The notes under the pieces: generated by a model | Databases searched by the model: none | What the model was told of the DNA's origin: nothing | What the model saw: only the letters and a program-made list of their open reading frames with translations | Assembly: GCA_030598905.1 (NCBI GenBank) | Contig: JAUVPA010000021.1 | Span: 1-11,976 of the forward strand | Reading direction: 5' to 3' | Length of the DNA stretch: 11,976 nt | Source: Acidimicrobiia bacterium | GTDB lineage: Bacteria; Actinomycetota; Acidimicrobiia; Spongiisociales; UBA5794 | Part shown: in pieces, positions 1-7,414 of the stretch | Numbering within the stretch: the stretch's first letter is position 1 | How the letters are laid out: each line of letters opens with the position of its first letter | Translations under genes and position numbers: made by a program

Positions 1-75
1 AAGACTCCACTACACACTGTGGTTCTCTCACCACTCTATGTGACAGAAACGGCTACCGGTATGGGTCGGCCGACC
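1..75. other. Region downstream of rel, no recognisable gene
   Basis: Directly after the rel stop there is a perfect 12-bp palindrome, ggtcggccgacc (64-75), and further on a 5-bp inverted repeat, gtggt/accac (19-34). Neither is followed by a T-run on the minus strand, so no intrinsic terminator can be called. A GTG near position 32 on the minus strand opens an 11-codon frame to the window edge, too short to call a gene. Confidence 0.3.
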
Positions 76-2277
76 TCAGTCGCGATCGGCACCGGGGAGC
101 AAGCGATAGGCGTCGTAAACGCCATCGATGGAACGGATCTCCTGCAACGAGCGCTCGAGGACGTTGGGGTCGGAGATCTCGATCTCGTAGCGGAGGAGCG
201 CCACGCGGTCCCTGCTGGTCACCGACGATGAGGCGTGGATGTTGGCGCCGAATTCGGCGAGGACGGTGGTGACGTCGCGAAGCAGCTTCGGCCGGTCGAG
301 CGCCTCCACCTGCATCCAAACGAAGAACGATTCGCTCTGTTCGGGCGCCCACGCCACTTCGATGATGCGCTCAGCCCTCTCCTCTTCGAGCGAACCGATG
401 TTGGCACAATCGGATCGGTGGACTGACACCCCGCGGCCCACAGTGACGAAACCGATGATGTCATCGCCGGGGACGGGGCTGCAGCAATGCGCCATCCGAA
501 CGAGTACGTCATCGAGGCCTTCGACGACAACACCCCGCGATGGCCGAGTGCGGCGGGGGGTCGGTGAGACGAATTGATCGAGGATGTCGCTGTCCTCGTC
601 GGCGTCGACATCGAGGCGTCGTGCCAGCCGGTTGGTGACCGTCTGCGGGCTGACACGGCCATCACCTACGGCCGAGTACATCTGCTCCAATTCCTCGAAG
701 CCCATGTCGGCGGCAACCTCGGCTAGTTCCGCGTCGTGGCCATGAACCGGGAGCGAGTCACGGCGCAGCGCCTTGATTACGGCATCCTTGCCGGTGCTCA
801 GGGTCCGCTCTCTGCGTTGTTTAGCGAAGAACTGCCTGATCTTTGCCGAAGCCCTGGACGACTTGGTGAAGTCGAGCCAGTCACGACTCGGCCGTGCATC
901 TCGAGAGCTCGACGTGATGATCTCGACGATGTCGCCGGACTCCAGTTCCGTCGACAGTGGGACGAGGCGACCGTTGACCTTGGACCCGGCCGTCCGGTGC
1001 CCGACATCGGTGTGGATGCGGTAGGCGAAGTCGACGGGAGTTGCCCCCCGCGGAAGCGTGATCACGTCCCCCTTGGGAGTGAGTGCGAACACTTCGTCCT
1101 GGTAGAGATCGAGCTTCAGGTTGGCGAGGAACTCAGAGGGATCCTCGGATGTCTCCTGGAGGAACCTGATGTCGGCAACGATCGGCAGCTCGCTCGTCGC
1201 CGATTCACCTTCTTTGTAACGCCAATGGGCTGCAATCCCGTACTCGGCCCTCTCGTGCATCTCGCGCGTGCGGATCTGCACTTCCAGAGGTTTGCCATCG
1301 GGGCCGACGACGGTGGTGTGGATGGATTGATAGAGGTTGAACTTGGGCATCGCGATGTAGTCCTTGAAGCGTCCCTGAATCGGGGGCCACATCGTGTGGA
1401 TCAAGCCGAGAGCCGCGTAACAGCTGCGGACATCGTCGACGATGATCCGAATGCCTATGAGATCGTGGATCTCTTCGAACAGAAGTCCCGACGTCGCCAT
1501 CTTTCGATAGATCGAATAGAGGTGTTTCGGTCGTCCCGACACCTCGGCGTCGATTCCGACGTCAGCCAGAGAGTCCGAGACGCCAACCACGACCTTCTCG
1601 ATGTAGTTCTCCCTCTCAGGAGCGCGCCGGCGAATCTGGTCCTCGAGCTCCTCTCGGATTTTGGGATAGAGCACGGCAAAGCAGCGCTCCTCAAGCTCAT
1701 GCTTGATCTCTTGCACGCCGAGTCGATGCGCAAGAGGCGCATAGACATCGAGGGTCTCGGACGCGACGCGTCTCTGCTTTTCCTCGGGGAGTGGGCTGAT
1801 CGTCCGCATGTTGTGCGTGCGGTCCGCCAGTTTGATGAGCAGGACCCGGATGTCCTTTGCCATAGCGACGGCCATCTTGCGGATCGTCGCCGCCTGATGC
1901 TCTTCCCGACTCGAAAACTTGATTCGGTCGAGCTTGGTGACGCCATCGATGAGTGCGGCCACCTCGTCGCCAAATTCTCGCTCGATGTCCTCGATGGATG
2001 CTTCCGTGTCTTCCACGACATCGTGGAGGAGCGCCGCTATCAGTGTCGCCGTGTCCATGCCGTAGTCGGCGAGAATCTCCGTGACGGCAAGCGGATGCAC
2101 GATGTAGGGATCGCCGGTCGCTCGGGACTGGCCTTCGTGGAGCTCAGCCGCCAACTCGTAGGCGCGTCGTACAGACTCGAGGTCACTCGTGCCGTGCCGG
2201 TCGAGGTGACGAGCCGCGACATCGGCGTACAACTCGTCTGGGGTTCGGGGCTCGACGCCCTTGATGGCCTTCGCCAT
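76..2277 (-). CDS. relA: Bifunctional (p)ppGpp synthetase/hydrolase (Rel/SpoT family)
   Basis: This cytosolic, ribosome-associated enzyme makes and degrades the stringent-response alarmone (p)ppGpp. The 733-residue protein is the normal length for a long RSH enzyme. The N-terminal HD hydrolase domain shows H61, the pair H85-D86 in ALLHDVVEDT and N156 in ADRTHNMRT. The synthetase domain has GRPKHLYSIYRKM (249-260) and RFKD (303-306), the basic RXKD form found in bifunctional enzymes, where monofunctional RelA has EXDD. Then come a TGS domain (about 395-457), a helical region, a zinc-finger-like segment with C598, C599, H620 and C624, and a C-terminal ACT domain (about 650-725). Both active sites look intact. 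The ATG lies 9 bp after the secF stop, and an AGGA Shine-Dalgarno 7 nt upstream overlaps that stop, so it is probably co-transcribed with secF. Mycobacteria have apt between these genes; it is absent here. Function is assigned by family motifs. Confidence 0.97.
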   Translation of the reverse strand: MAKAIKGVEPRTPDELYADVAARHLDRHGTSDLESVRRAYELAAELHEGQSRATGDPYIVHPLAVTEILADYGMDTATLIAALLHDVVEDTEASIEDIEREFGDEVAALIDGVTKLDRIKFSSREEHQAATIRKMAVAMAKDIRVLLIKLADRTHNMRTISPLPEEKQRRVASETLDVYAPLAHRLGVQEIKHELEERCFAVLYPKIREELEDQIRRRAPERENYIEKVVVGVSDSLADVGIDAEVSGRPKHLYSIYRKMATSGLLFEEIHDLIGIRIIVDDVRSCYAALGLIHTMWPPIQGRFKDYIAMPKFNLYQSIHTTVVGPDGKPLEVQIRTREMHERAEYGIAAHWRYKEGESATSELPIVADIRFLQETSEDPSEFLANLKLDLYQDEVFALTPKGDVITLPRGATPVDFAYRIHTDVGHRTAGSKVNGRLVPLSTELESGDIVEIITSSSRDARPSRDWLDFTKSSRASAKIRQFFAKQRRERTLSTGKDAVIKALRRDSLPVHGHDAELAEVAADMGFEELEQMYSAVGDGRVSPQTVTNRLARRLDVDADEDSDILDQFVSPTPRRTRPSRGVVVEGLDDVLVRMAHCCSPVPGDDIIGFVTVGRGVSVHRSDCANIGSLEEERAERIIEVAWAPEQSESFFVWMQVEALDRPKLLRDVTTVLAEFGANIHASSSVTSRDRVALLRYEIEISDPNVLERSLQEIRSIDGVYDAYRLLPGADRD

Positions 2278-2286
2278 CGCTGAATC

Positions 2287-3345
2287 CTACCGGCGCTTCT
2301 TGCGATGCCTGGGAGGCTTCGGCTGTGCACCCGCCTCGACCACCTCGGCCGCAGTCGTGACGATGGAAGTCTCTGCCGCTGCGGCGGGCGTCATCTCTTC
2401 TCCTCGGCGCCGGGCGGCACGACGGCGGGCACGGGCCCACTCCTCCTCGCGTTCCTTCCACCGAGCGAGAAGTGGGGCAGCAATGAACAACGACGAGTAG
2501 GTGCCTATGGCGATTCCGATGAAGAGGGCCAGCGCGAACTCCCGCAGGGTGTCACCGCCCAGGGCCAGGGAGCCCACGAACAAGAGACTGCCGATCGGAA
2601 GCACCGATGTGATCGACGTGTTCACGGACCTGATCAGCACCTGGTTCATGGAGAGGTTCACGTTCTGGGTGTTTGTGCTCTTGTTGTGGAGCTCACGGAC
2701 GTTCTCACCGACCTTGTCGAACACAACGACGGTGTCATAGAGCGAATAGCCGAGGATGGTCAGCACCGCGATCACCGTTGCCGGAGTCAACGTGAATCCG
2801 ATCGCCGCGTAAAGGCCTCCGGTGAGGATCAGGTCGTGGACCAGGGCAACCAGGGCAGCGACCGCCATCTTCCACTCGAATCTCCACGTGATGAACAGGG
2901 CGACTGCGACGATGAAGATCGCAAGGGCCTGTATCGCACGTCTCGTGACCTCAGCTCCGAAAGTTGGGCCTACGGCATCAACGTTGGCGGTGTTGGAGTC
3001 TCCTCCCACCACTTGGGAGACCGTTGCGACGAGAAGGTCCTGTTCGGCGGGCGGAAGCGCCTCGGTCCTGACGAGGATGAAACCCTCGCCGGTGATCTGA
3101 ACCGTCGCGCCACCGTGTCCGATTTCACGGAGCTCGTCGCGGACCTCCTCGACCGAAACTACGGCGATGTTCTCGACCGTGACGATCGTTCCTCCTGTGA
3201 AATCGATGCTGAGATTGAACGGCCGCAGCAACATCAGGAGGATCGACAGGACGATGAGGACTCCGGACACGACCATTGTCTTGCGACTCAGGCCAACGAA
3301 GTCGTATGTCGTCTCGCCGCGGTAGAGCCTGCTGGCTGTGCTCAC
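2287..3345 (-). CDS. secF: Protein translocase subunit SecF
   Basis: SecF works with SecD as a membrane-embedded partner of SecYEG that uses the proton-motive force to help pull exported proteins across the membrane. The 352-residue protein has a first membrane helix (about 23-40), the periplasmic-domain signature DFTGGT (48-53), and a cluster of hydrophobic helices from about 137 to 292. These include the SecF signature ILGYSLYDTVVVFDKVGEN (197-215) and SVNTSITSVLP (240-250). The start is the GTG at 3345: its GTGA overlaps the secD stop by 4 nt and GGAGG lies 7 nt upstream. An in-frame extension reaching 3423 is open but lies inside secD. The C-terminus (about 295-352) is a long, very basic cytoplasmic tail rich in Arg/Lys and Ala, extending past the last helix. 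It probably interacts with lipids, ribosomes or SecA, but that is inference. Confidence 0.96.
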   Translation of the reverse strand: MSTASRLYRGETTYDFVGLSRKTMVVSGVLIVLSILLMLLRPFNLSIDFTGGTIVTVENIAVVSVEEVRDELREIGHGGATVQITGEGFILVRTEALPPAEQDLLVATVSQVVGGDSNTANVDAVGPTFGAEVTRRAIQALAIFIVAVALFITWRFEWKMAVAALVALVHDLILTGGLYAAIGFTLTPATVIAVLTILGYSLYDTVVVFDKVGENVRELHNKSTNTQNVNLSMNQVLIRSVNTSITSVLPIGSLLFVGSLALGGDTLREFALALFIGIAIGTYSSLFIAAPLLARWKEREEEWARARRRAARRRGEEMTPAAAAETSIVTTAAEVVEAGAQPKPPRHRKKRR

Positions 3346-4817
3346 GACGGCACCTCCGCGAGATCGCCCTCGGCGGCAACCTCCTCTTGATGCCTGCCCA
3401 TGGCGCCTCGCATGGACAGCCATCCGCCCTCGCCCAGACGGGTTCGGCCGAGGAGAGAGACGGCAGGCCTGGTGTAGAAGTAGGCCACGAACACGTCGAT
3501 GACGGTCGCCAGACCGAGCGTGAGGGCAAAGGCCTTCACCGATCCGATAGCAAGGAACCAGAGCAGAACTGCGCCGAGGAACGTCACCGTGTCGCCGGTG
3601 AGGATCGTCCTGTATGCAGATTGGAAGGCGTGTTCGATCGCGGGCCGCATCGGCCGTCCCCGGCGATGTTCTTCTTTGATGCGCTCGAAATACACGATGT
3701 AGGAATCGGACGTGATGCCAATCGACACGATCACGCCGGTGACGGCAGCGAGCGTCAGCGTCGTCCCCTGGAACTCACCGAGAAGGATGATCAAGGTGAG
3801 GAGGAGCGAACCGAATACCGTCAGGCCGATCACCGACACCACACCGAGTATGCGGTAGTAGAACAACAGATACACGGCGACCAGGATGAGACCTCCGATA
3901 CCGGCAATGAGGCCGGCACGCAGGGAGTCCTCTCCAAGCGATGCACTCACAGATTCGACGCGTTCACGTTCGAAGGTGGTCGGCAACGCGCCGTAGCGAA
4001 GGATGGCCGCGAGGTCTTCGGACTCTTCCTGGGCGTTCTCGATGGATCCGATCGTGATGACTACTGCGTCGGGGTCGAGGCCGCCCGTTCCGACGTTTTC
4101 GGCTACCGCAGGAGCTGAGCTCACTTCACCATCGACGACGATGGCGAGCGATCGCGTCGGCGAGCCGAGTGGTTCCTGGGCGAGGATGGCGGTCGCAACG
4201 CGGAACTTCTCTCCGCCTTCCGAGGTGAATCCAGGCACCACCACCCAATCACCGAAGCCTGTCTGGCCTGTGGTGAATTGTGCTTCTCCACCTTGGATGT
4301 CGGCGCCGGTGAGGAAGGCTGGACCGACGTGGTAGATGACTCCGCTGAGCGGATCGATGAGGTAGGCCTCGGTGTTCACATCATCGACCAAGGTGATTCC
4401 TGCGACGGGATCGACGCTCGCGGGATGATCACCCTCCGGATTCTCGAGAGCCGGGCTCACGACATAGATGTTGAAAACAGGCCTCATGGACAGCTCTCCC
4501 GTGGTCCCCACGGCCTGCAGTGCTCGCTCACGATCTTCGACACCCGGGAGCTGCACGAGGATGGCGCGTTCGCCCTGAACGGTGATCTCGGGCTCTTGGA
4601 CCGAGCCAAGGTCTTCGATCCGATCCCGCATGATCTCGACGGCCTGGTCGAGCGTGCGCGGATCGGTGCCCTCAGGCGCAACCAGCACAACGCTGAATCC
4701 ACCCTGGAGGTCGAGGCCAAGCAACGGCCGCCACCCTGCAAGAAGAACGGCTGCCAGGGAACCCCAGGCGATCGCCAGGATGAGGAGGAGCGTGACGAGG
4801 GCGCGGCGCTTGCTCAC
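3342..4817 (-). CDS. secD: Protein translocase subunit SecD
   Basis: SecD is the larger subunit of the SecDF translocation motor, and couples proton flow to movement of its extracytoplasmic domain. The 491-residue protein has an N-terminal membrane helix (about 6-27), the signature GLDLQGG (34-40), a large extracytoplasmic domain with QGERAILVQLPG (81-92), RYGALP (274-279) and SLGEDSLRAGL (293-303), and then five predicted helices to about 450. The motif SIGITSDSYIVYFERIKEE (365-383) carries D371, which aligns with the proton-relay aspartate. The T-S-D-S context resembles actinobacterial SecD, whereas Gram-negative proteins usually have V-D-A-N. At 491 residues it is shorter than E. coli SecD (615). 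It begins with GTG in a 4-nt GTGA overlap with the yajC stop and ends in the same kind of overlap with secF, which suggests translational coupling and balanced subunit production. Confidence 0.97.
   Translation of the reverse strand: MSKRRALVTLLLILAIAWGSLAAVLLAGWRPLLGLDLQGGFSVVLVAPEGTDPRTLDQAVEIMRDRIEDLGSVQEPEITVQGERAILVQLPGVEDRERALQAVGTTGELSMRPVFNIYVVSPALENPEGDHPASVDPVAGITLVDDVNTEAYLIDPLSGVIYHVGPAFLTGADIQGGEAQFTTGQTGFGDWVVVPGFTSEGGEKFRVATAILAQEPLGSPTRSLAIVVDGEVSSAPAVAENVGTGGLDPDAVVITIGSIENAQEESEDLAAILRYGALPTTFERERVESVSASLGEDSLRAGLIAGIGGLILVAVYLLFYYRILGVVSVIGLTVFGSLLLTLIILLGEFQGTTLTLAAVTGVIVSIGITSDSYIVYFERIKEEHRRGRPMRPAIEHAFQSAYRTILTGDTVTFLGAVLLWFLAIGSVKAFALTLGLATVIDVFVAYFYTRPAVSLLGRTRLGEGGWLSMRGAMGRHQEEVAAEGDLAEVPS
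3353..3357 (-). promoter_or_regulatory. Shine-Dalgarno site deciding the secF start
   Basis: The minus strand reads GGAGG within the last codons of secD, 7 nt before the GTG at 3345. Together with the GTGA stop/start overlap it fixes the SecF N-terminus and rejects the longer open frame. Confidence 0.8.
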
Positions 4818-5146
4818 TCTTCGTCGTCCTCGACCTTTTCTGCGATCGCTCGTTTGGCGAAACGCATCGTGGTGCCCCCGCCAACATCCAGCACGAAGCT
4901 GTCCCCTTCGTCGCTGCGGACGGTGCCGAAGATGCCGCCGACCGTGCGAACGTCGTCCCCGACGCCGATGTCTTGGTGCATCTGTTTCATCTTCTTGGCG
5001 CGGCGGCGCTGCGGGAGTACGAGTAAGACGTAGAACACCGCGCCGATGACGAGAATCGGCAGGAGAAAACCGAGGGGGTTCGACGACGATGAGTCCGTCG
5101 CCTCTTGGGCGAGAACGAACCCCGACTCGAATGCGAAGTAGATCAC
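4814..5146 (-). CDS. yajC: Preprotein translocase accessory subunit YajC
   Basis: YajC is a small single-pass membrane protein that associates with SecDF in the holo-translocon. With the GTG at 5146 the product is 110 residues, the usual YajC size. One hydrophobic helix (about 25-45) is followed by a basic stop-transfer stretch LPQRRRAKKMKQM (44-56). Next comes the conserved soluble motif VGDDVRTVGGIFGTV (62-76), and the tail is acidic. The GTG start is chosen because GGAGG lies 8 nt upstream and the family begins at about this point. An in-frame ATG at 5179 would add 11 residues (MYPPLSTEAIP) and has no clear Shine-Dalgarno. The stop overlaps the secD start by 4 nt. The 80-bp gap to tgt on the upstream side is the largest gap within the tgt-to-rel block. 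Confidence 0.93.
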   Translation of the reverse strand: MIYFAFESGFVLAQEATDSSSSNPLGFLLPILVIGAVFYVLLVLPQRRRAKKMKQMHQDIGVGDDVRTVGGIFGTVRSDEGDSFVLDVGGGTTMRFAKRAIAEKVEDDEE

Positions 5147-5154
5147 GGGGATGG

Positions 5155-5159
5155 CCTCC
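5155..5159 (-). promoter_or_regulatory. Shine-Dalgarno site deciding the yajC start
   Basis: The minus strand reads GGAGG here, 8 nt before the GTG at 5146. It lies inside the longer alternative reading frame that begins at 5179, and so argues for the shorter 110-residue YajC. Confidence 0.7.
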
Positions 5160-5226
5160 GTAGACAACGGCGGATACAAGGCCGCCGGTGCCGGAGGATA
5201 GTGAGCCTCGGATTCAGTGAACAGAC

Positions 5227-6345
5227 TTACCGAGACGACTCCTCAGGAAGCCTCCTTTCGACGATGCGGTTGCGGTACGCCCCAAACTCTCCCGCGGCGA
5301 TGGCCTCACGCATACCGCGCATCAGATCCATGGTGTACGCGAGGTTGTGCATGGTGAGCAAACGCTGGCCAAGGATCTCCTTCGTCACGGTGAGGTGTCG
5401 CAGGTAACCGCGGGTGTAGCGCCGGCACGTGAGGCACGAACACTCCAGGTCGAGGGGTTCGTCGCTGTTGATCCACTCGGCGTGGCGCATCGACACGTCG
5501 CCCGTCCGAGTCAGGGCCTTGCCGTGTCGGGCCAGCCGAGTGGGGATCACACAATCGAAGAGATCACATCCTCGGGCCACAGCGGCGAGAAGACCTTCTG
5601 TGTCGCCGAGACCCATCACGTACCTGGCCTTGTTCCCAGGGAGATGAGGGACCGTCGCTGCCAGGGCCTCGTCCCGCGCTTCGGGGCTCTCTCCAACGGC
5701 GAGCCCACCGATGCCGAAACCGGCGAAGCCGAGTGCCGCCGTGGCCTTCGCCGACTCTTCCCGCAACTCGGTATCGGCACCACCTTGGACGATGCCGAAG
5801 AGTGCCCGGTCGTAGCGACGCCTGGCTGCGAGGGCACGCTCAGCCCATCTCAGCGTGCGTTGTGCGGCGGCTTCGGCGGTTGCGCGGTCAGAAGGCAGAC
5901 GAACCGGGACGTCGAGCATCATGGCGATGTCCGAGCCCAGGCTTTCCTGAACGGACACGGCCCGCTCGGGTGTCAGCTCGACGGTCGACCCGTCGTAGGT
6001 GGAACGAAATACCAGCCCCTCTTCACGAATCTTCGGCTTGAGGGACAGCACTTGGAACCCTCCACTATCCGTCACGATGGGTCCATCCCACGCCATGAAG
6101 CCGTGAAGCCCGCCGAGACCGGCGACGACGTCGTGACCCGGTCGGAGCATCAGGTGGTATGTGTTGGCAAGAACGATCTGAGTCCCGACGTTCACCAAAT
6201 CCTCGACGTCCACGGTTTTGACCGTGGCGCGTGTTCCCACCGGAATGAAAGCCGGCGTCTGCACGGATCCATGGGGGGTGATGAGCTCGCCGGTTCGGGC
6301 AGCACCGACGGTCGCCCGCTCCGTGAACACGACAGCGTCTTTCAT
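5227..6345 (-). CDS. tgt: tRNA-guanine transglycosylase (queuosine pathway)
   Basis: Bacterial Tgt exchanges guanine-34 in the anticodons of tRNA-Asp, -Asn, -His and -Tyr for the queuosine precursor preQ1. The 372-residue protein matches the E. coli length (375). TDSGGFQVL (92-100) carries the catalytic D93, GIVQGG (184-189) belongs to the base-binding pocket, and FDCVIPTR (263-270) carries the nucleophile D264. The zinc site is C302, C304 and C307 in ECSCLTC plus H333 in TMHN. The start is the ATG at 6345, in a 4-nt ATGA overlap with the queA stop. A longer open frame up to 6432 runs through queA and lacks family similarity. Adjacency to queA supports de novo queuosine synthesis over simple queuine salvage, although the preQ1-making genes are not in this window. 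Confidence 0.97.
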   Translation of the reverse strand: MKDAVVFTERATVGAARTGELITPHGSVQTPAFIPVGTRATVKTVDVEDLVNVGTQIVLANTYHLMLRPGHDVVAGLGGLHGFMAWDGPIVTDSGGFQVLSLKPKIREEGLVFRSTYDGSTVELTPERAVSVQESLGSDIAMMLDVPVRLPSDRATAEAAAQRTLRWAERALAARRRYDRALFGIVQGGADTELREESAKATAALGFAGFGIGGLAVGESPEARDEALAATVPHLPGNKARYVMGLGDTEGLLAAVARGCDLFDCVIPTRLARHGKALTRTGDVSMRHAEWINSDEPLDLECSCLTCRRYTRGYLRHLTVTKEILGQRLLTMHNLAYTMDLMRGMREAIAAGEFGAYRNRIVERRLPEESSR

Positions 6346-7355
6346 GCTCTCGGCACTTCGATCAACATCGCGTCGCCGAACGAGAGAAACCGGTAGCCGC
6401 GCTCGAGCGCTGTGCCGTAGACCTCCCGCCATCGATCGCCAAGGAAGGCTGCCACGAGGGCAAGGAGGGTCGTGCGCGGGGCATGGAAGTTTGTGACAAG
6501 ACGATCGACGATTCGGGGCTCATATCCGGGCGTGATGAAGAGCTCGGTCTCGCCTGCCGTCGGAAGCAATACGCCGGATTTCGCCGCCGTCTCCAGCGAC
6601 CGCAGCACCGTCGTCCCAACGGCGACGATCCGCCCGCCGCGGACCCTTGCCTCTGCCACCGCCGAGACGGTTGCCGCCGGCACGTCAAAGGCCTCCGAGT
6701 GCATCACGTGATCTTCCACAGCTCCGTCGGCCATAGGTCGGAAGGTATCGAGGCCCACAGCCAGATCCACGGTGGCGATACCGATATCGCGAGCATCTAA
6801 GGATGAAACGAGCTCCGGCGTGAAGTGGAGCGCAGCGGTCGGGGCAGCAGCGGACCCTACATCGGTGGCGAACATCGTCTGGTAACGATCGGGCGAAGCG
6901 AGCTCACCGTGGAAGTACGGCGGGAGGGGAACCTCCCCGATCTCATTCAACACGTCTTCGACGTCGTCGGGGGGCTCGAGGCGGATTGTCACAACGCCAC
7001 GATCGGGGCCTGCGATCACTTCACCAAGGATGGAGCCGACAGCGACCTTGGTTCCCGGTCCGACGCGGCGTGCGGGACGCACGAGAGCTTGCCACAACTC
7101 GTCGTCGATCCGCCTCGTCAGAAGAAGCTCGACCTTCCCACCCGTGTCGATCTTGGTTCCCTCGACGCGGGCGGCACGTACTCGAGTCCGGTTGACGACG
7201 ACCAGGTCGCCCTCGTTCAACAGGAACGGCAGCTCCGAGAAGACATGGTCCTCCAGCGTCTTCGTAACGAGCAGTCGAGAAGCGTCGCGAGGCTCGATCG
7301 CCGATTGGGCGATGGACTCATCGGGAAGGTCGTAGTCGAAGTCAGAGGTCAGCAT
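6342..7355 (-). CDS. queA: S-adenosylmethionine:tRNA ribosyltransferase-isomerase
   Basis: QueA transfers and rearranges the ribosyl part of S-adenosylmethionine onto preQ1-34 in tRNA to give epoxyqueuosine, the step after Tgt. The 337-residue protein is close to the family norm (about 340-356) and keeps its signatures: VVNRTRVRAARV (53-64), GSAAAPTAALHFTPEL (167-182), DIGIATVDLAVGLDTFRPM (190-208), HVMHSEAFDVPA (216-227), GTTVLRSLE (248-256), GYEPRIVDRLVTNFHAP (277-293) and YRFLSFGDAMLIEVP (321-335). The ATG at 7355 is the only sensible start. No Shine-Dalgarno precedes it: the 59-bp gap after ruvB is pyrimidine-rich on the coding strand, so initiation may rely on an internal leader-poor transcript or on coupling. 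The stop overlaps the tgt start by 4 nt. Confidence 0.97.
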   Translation of the reverse strand: MLTSDFDYDLPDESIAQSAIEPRDASRLLVTKTLEDHVFSELPFLLNEGDLVVVNRTRVRAARVEGTKIDTGGKVELLLTRRIDDELWQALVRPARRVGPGTKVAVGSILGEVIAGPDRGVVTIRLEPPDDVEDVLNEIGEVPLPPYFHGELASPDRYQTMFATDVGSAAAPTAALHFTPELVSSLDARDIGIATVDLAVGLDTFRPMADGAVEDHVMHSEAFDVPAATVSAVAEARVRGGRIVAVGTTVLRSLETAAKSGVLLPTAGETELFITPGYEPRIVDRLVTNFHAPRTTLLALVAAFLGDRWREVYGTALERGYRFLSFGDAMLIEVPRA

Positions 7356-7414
7356 GGGTTGGCGAGTAGAAGGTAGGAGTTAAGAGGTATGGCGCGCAGC
7401 GTGGAGGCTACGGC
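7356..7414 (-). other. ruvB-queA intergenic region, pyrimidine-rich leader
   Basis: These 59 bp separate the ruvB stop from the queA ATG. On the coding strand the half nearer queA is nearly all C, T and A (for example CTCTTAACTCCTACCTTCTA) and holds no Shine-Dalgarno. TACCTT (7370-7375) fits a loose TANNNT -10 pattern and would give a leader of about 7-8 nt, but no matching -35 is visible. An internal promoter for queA-tgt is possible but unproven. Confidence 0.3.

Noticed and set aside
64..75. Perfect palindrome ggtcggccgacc after the rel stop as a terminator
   Set aside because: It leaves only a 4-bp stem once a loop is allowed, and no T-run follows on the minus strand. It may be a protein-binding palindrome or chance.
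365..383. Residues T-S-D-S in SecD (residue numbers, gene at 3342-4817) as a damaged proton-relay motif
   Set aside because: The essential aspartate (D371) is kept, and the same kind of substitution is seen in actinobacterial SecD, so this is a lineage variant and not a defect.
736..2283. A 515-codon open frame on the plus strand opposite rel
   Set aside because: It is antisense to a clearly conserved rel gene. In G+C-rich coding DNA the opposite frame is often free of stops. The translation shows no domain, has no good ribosome-binding site and is rich in Arg, Asp, His and Val, as expected for a shadow frame.
5147..5226. Possible promoter or terminator in the tgt-yajC gap
   Set aside because: Only a tiny ccgg-ca-ccgg symmetry is present, with no T-run and no convincing -10/-35 pair. 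The yajC Shine-Dalgarno is the only clear signal.
2305..6396. Long plus-strand open frames opposite secF, secD and tgt (361, 280, 251 and 349 codons)
   Set aside because: Each mirrors a conserved minus-strand gene with intact motifs. None has recognisable family motifs, membrane pattern or promoter context.
7356..7414. A preQ1 riboswitch ahead of queA-tgt
   Set aside because: The gap is only 59 bp, and I see neither the hairpin with an A-rich tail expected of preQ1-I nor any other clear pseudoknot arrangement.
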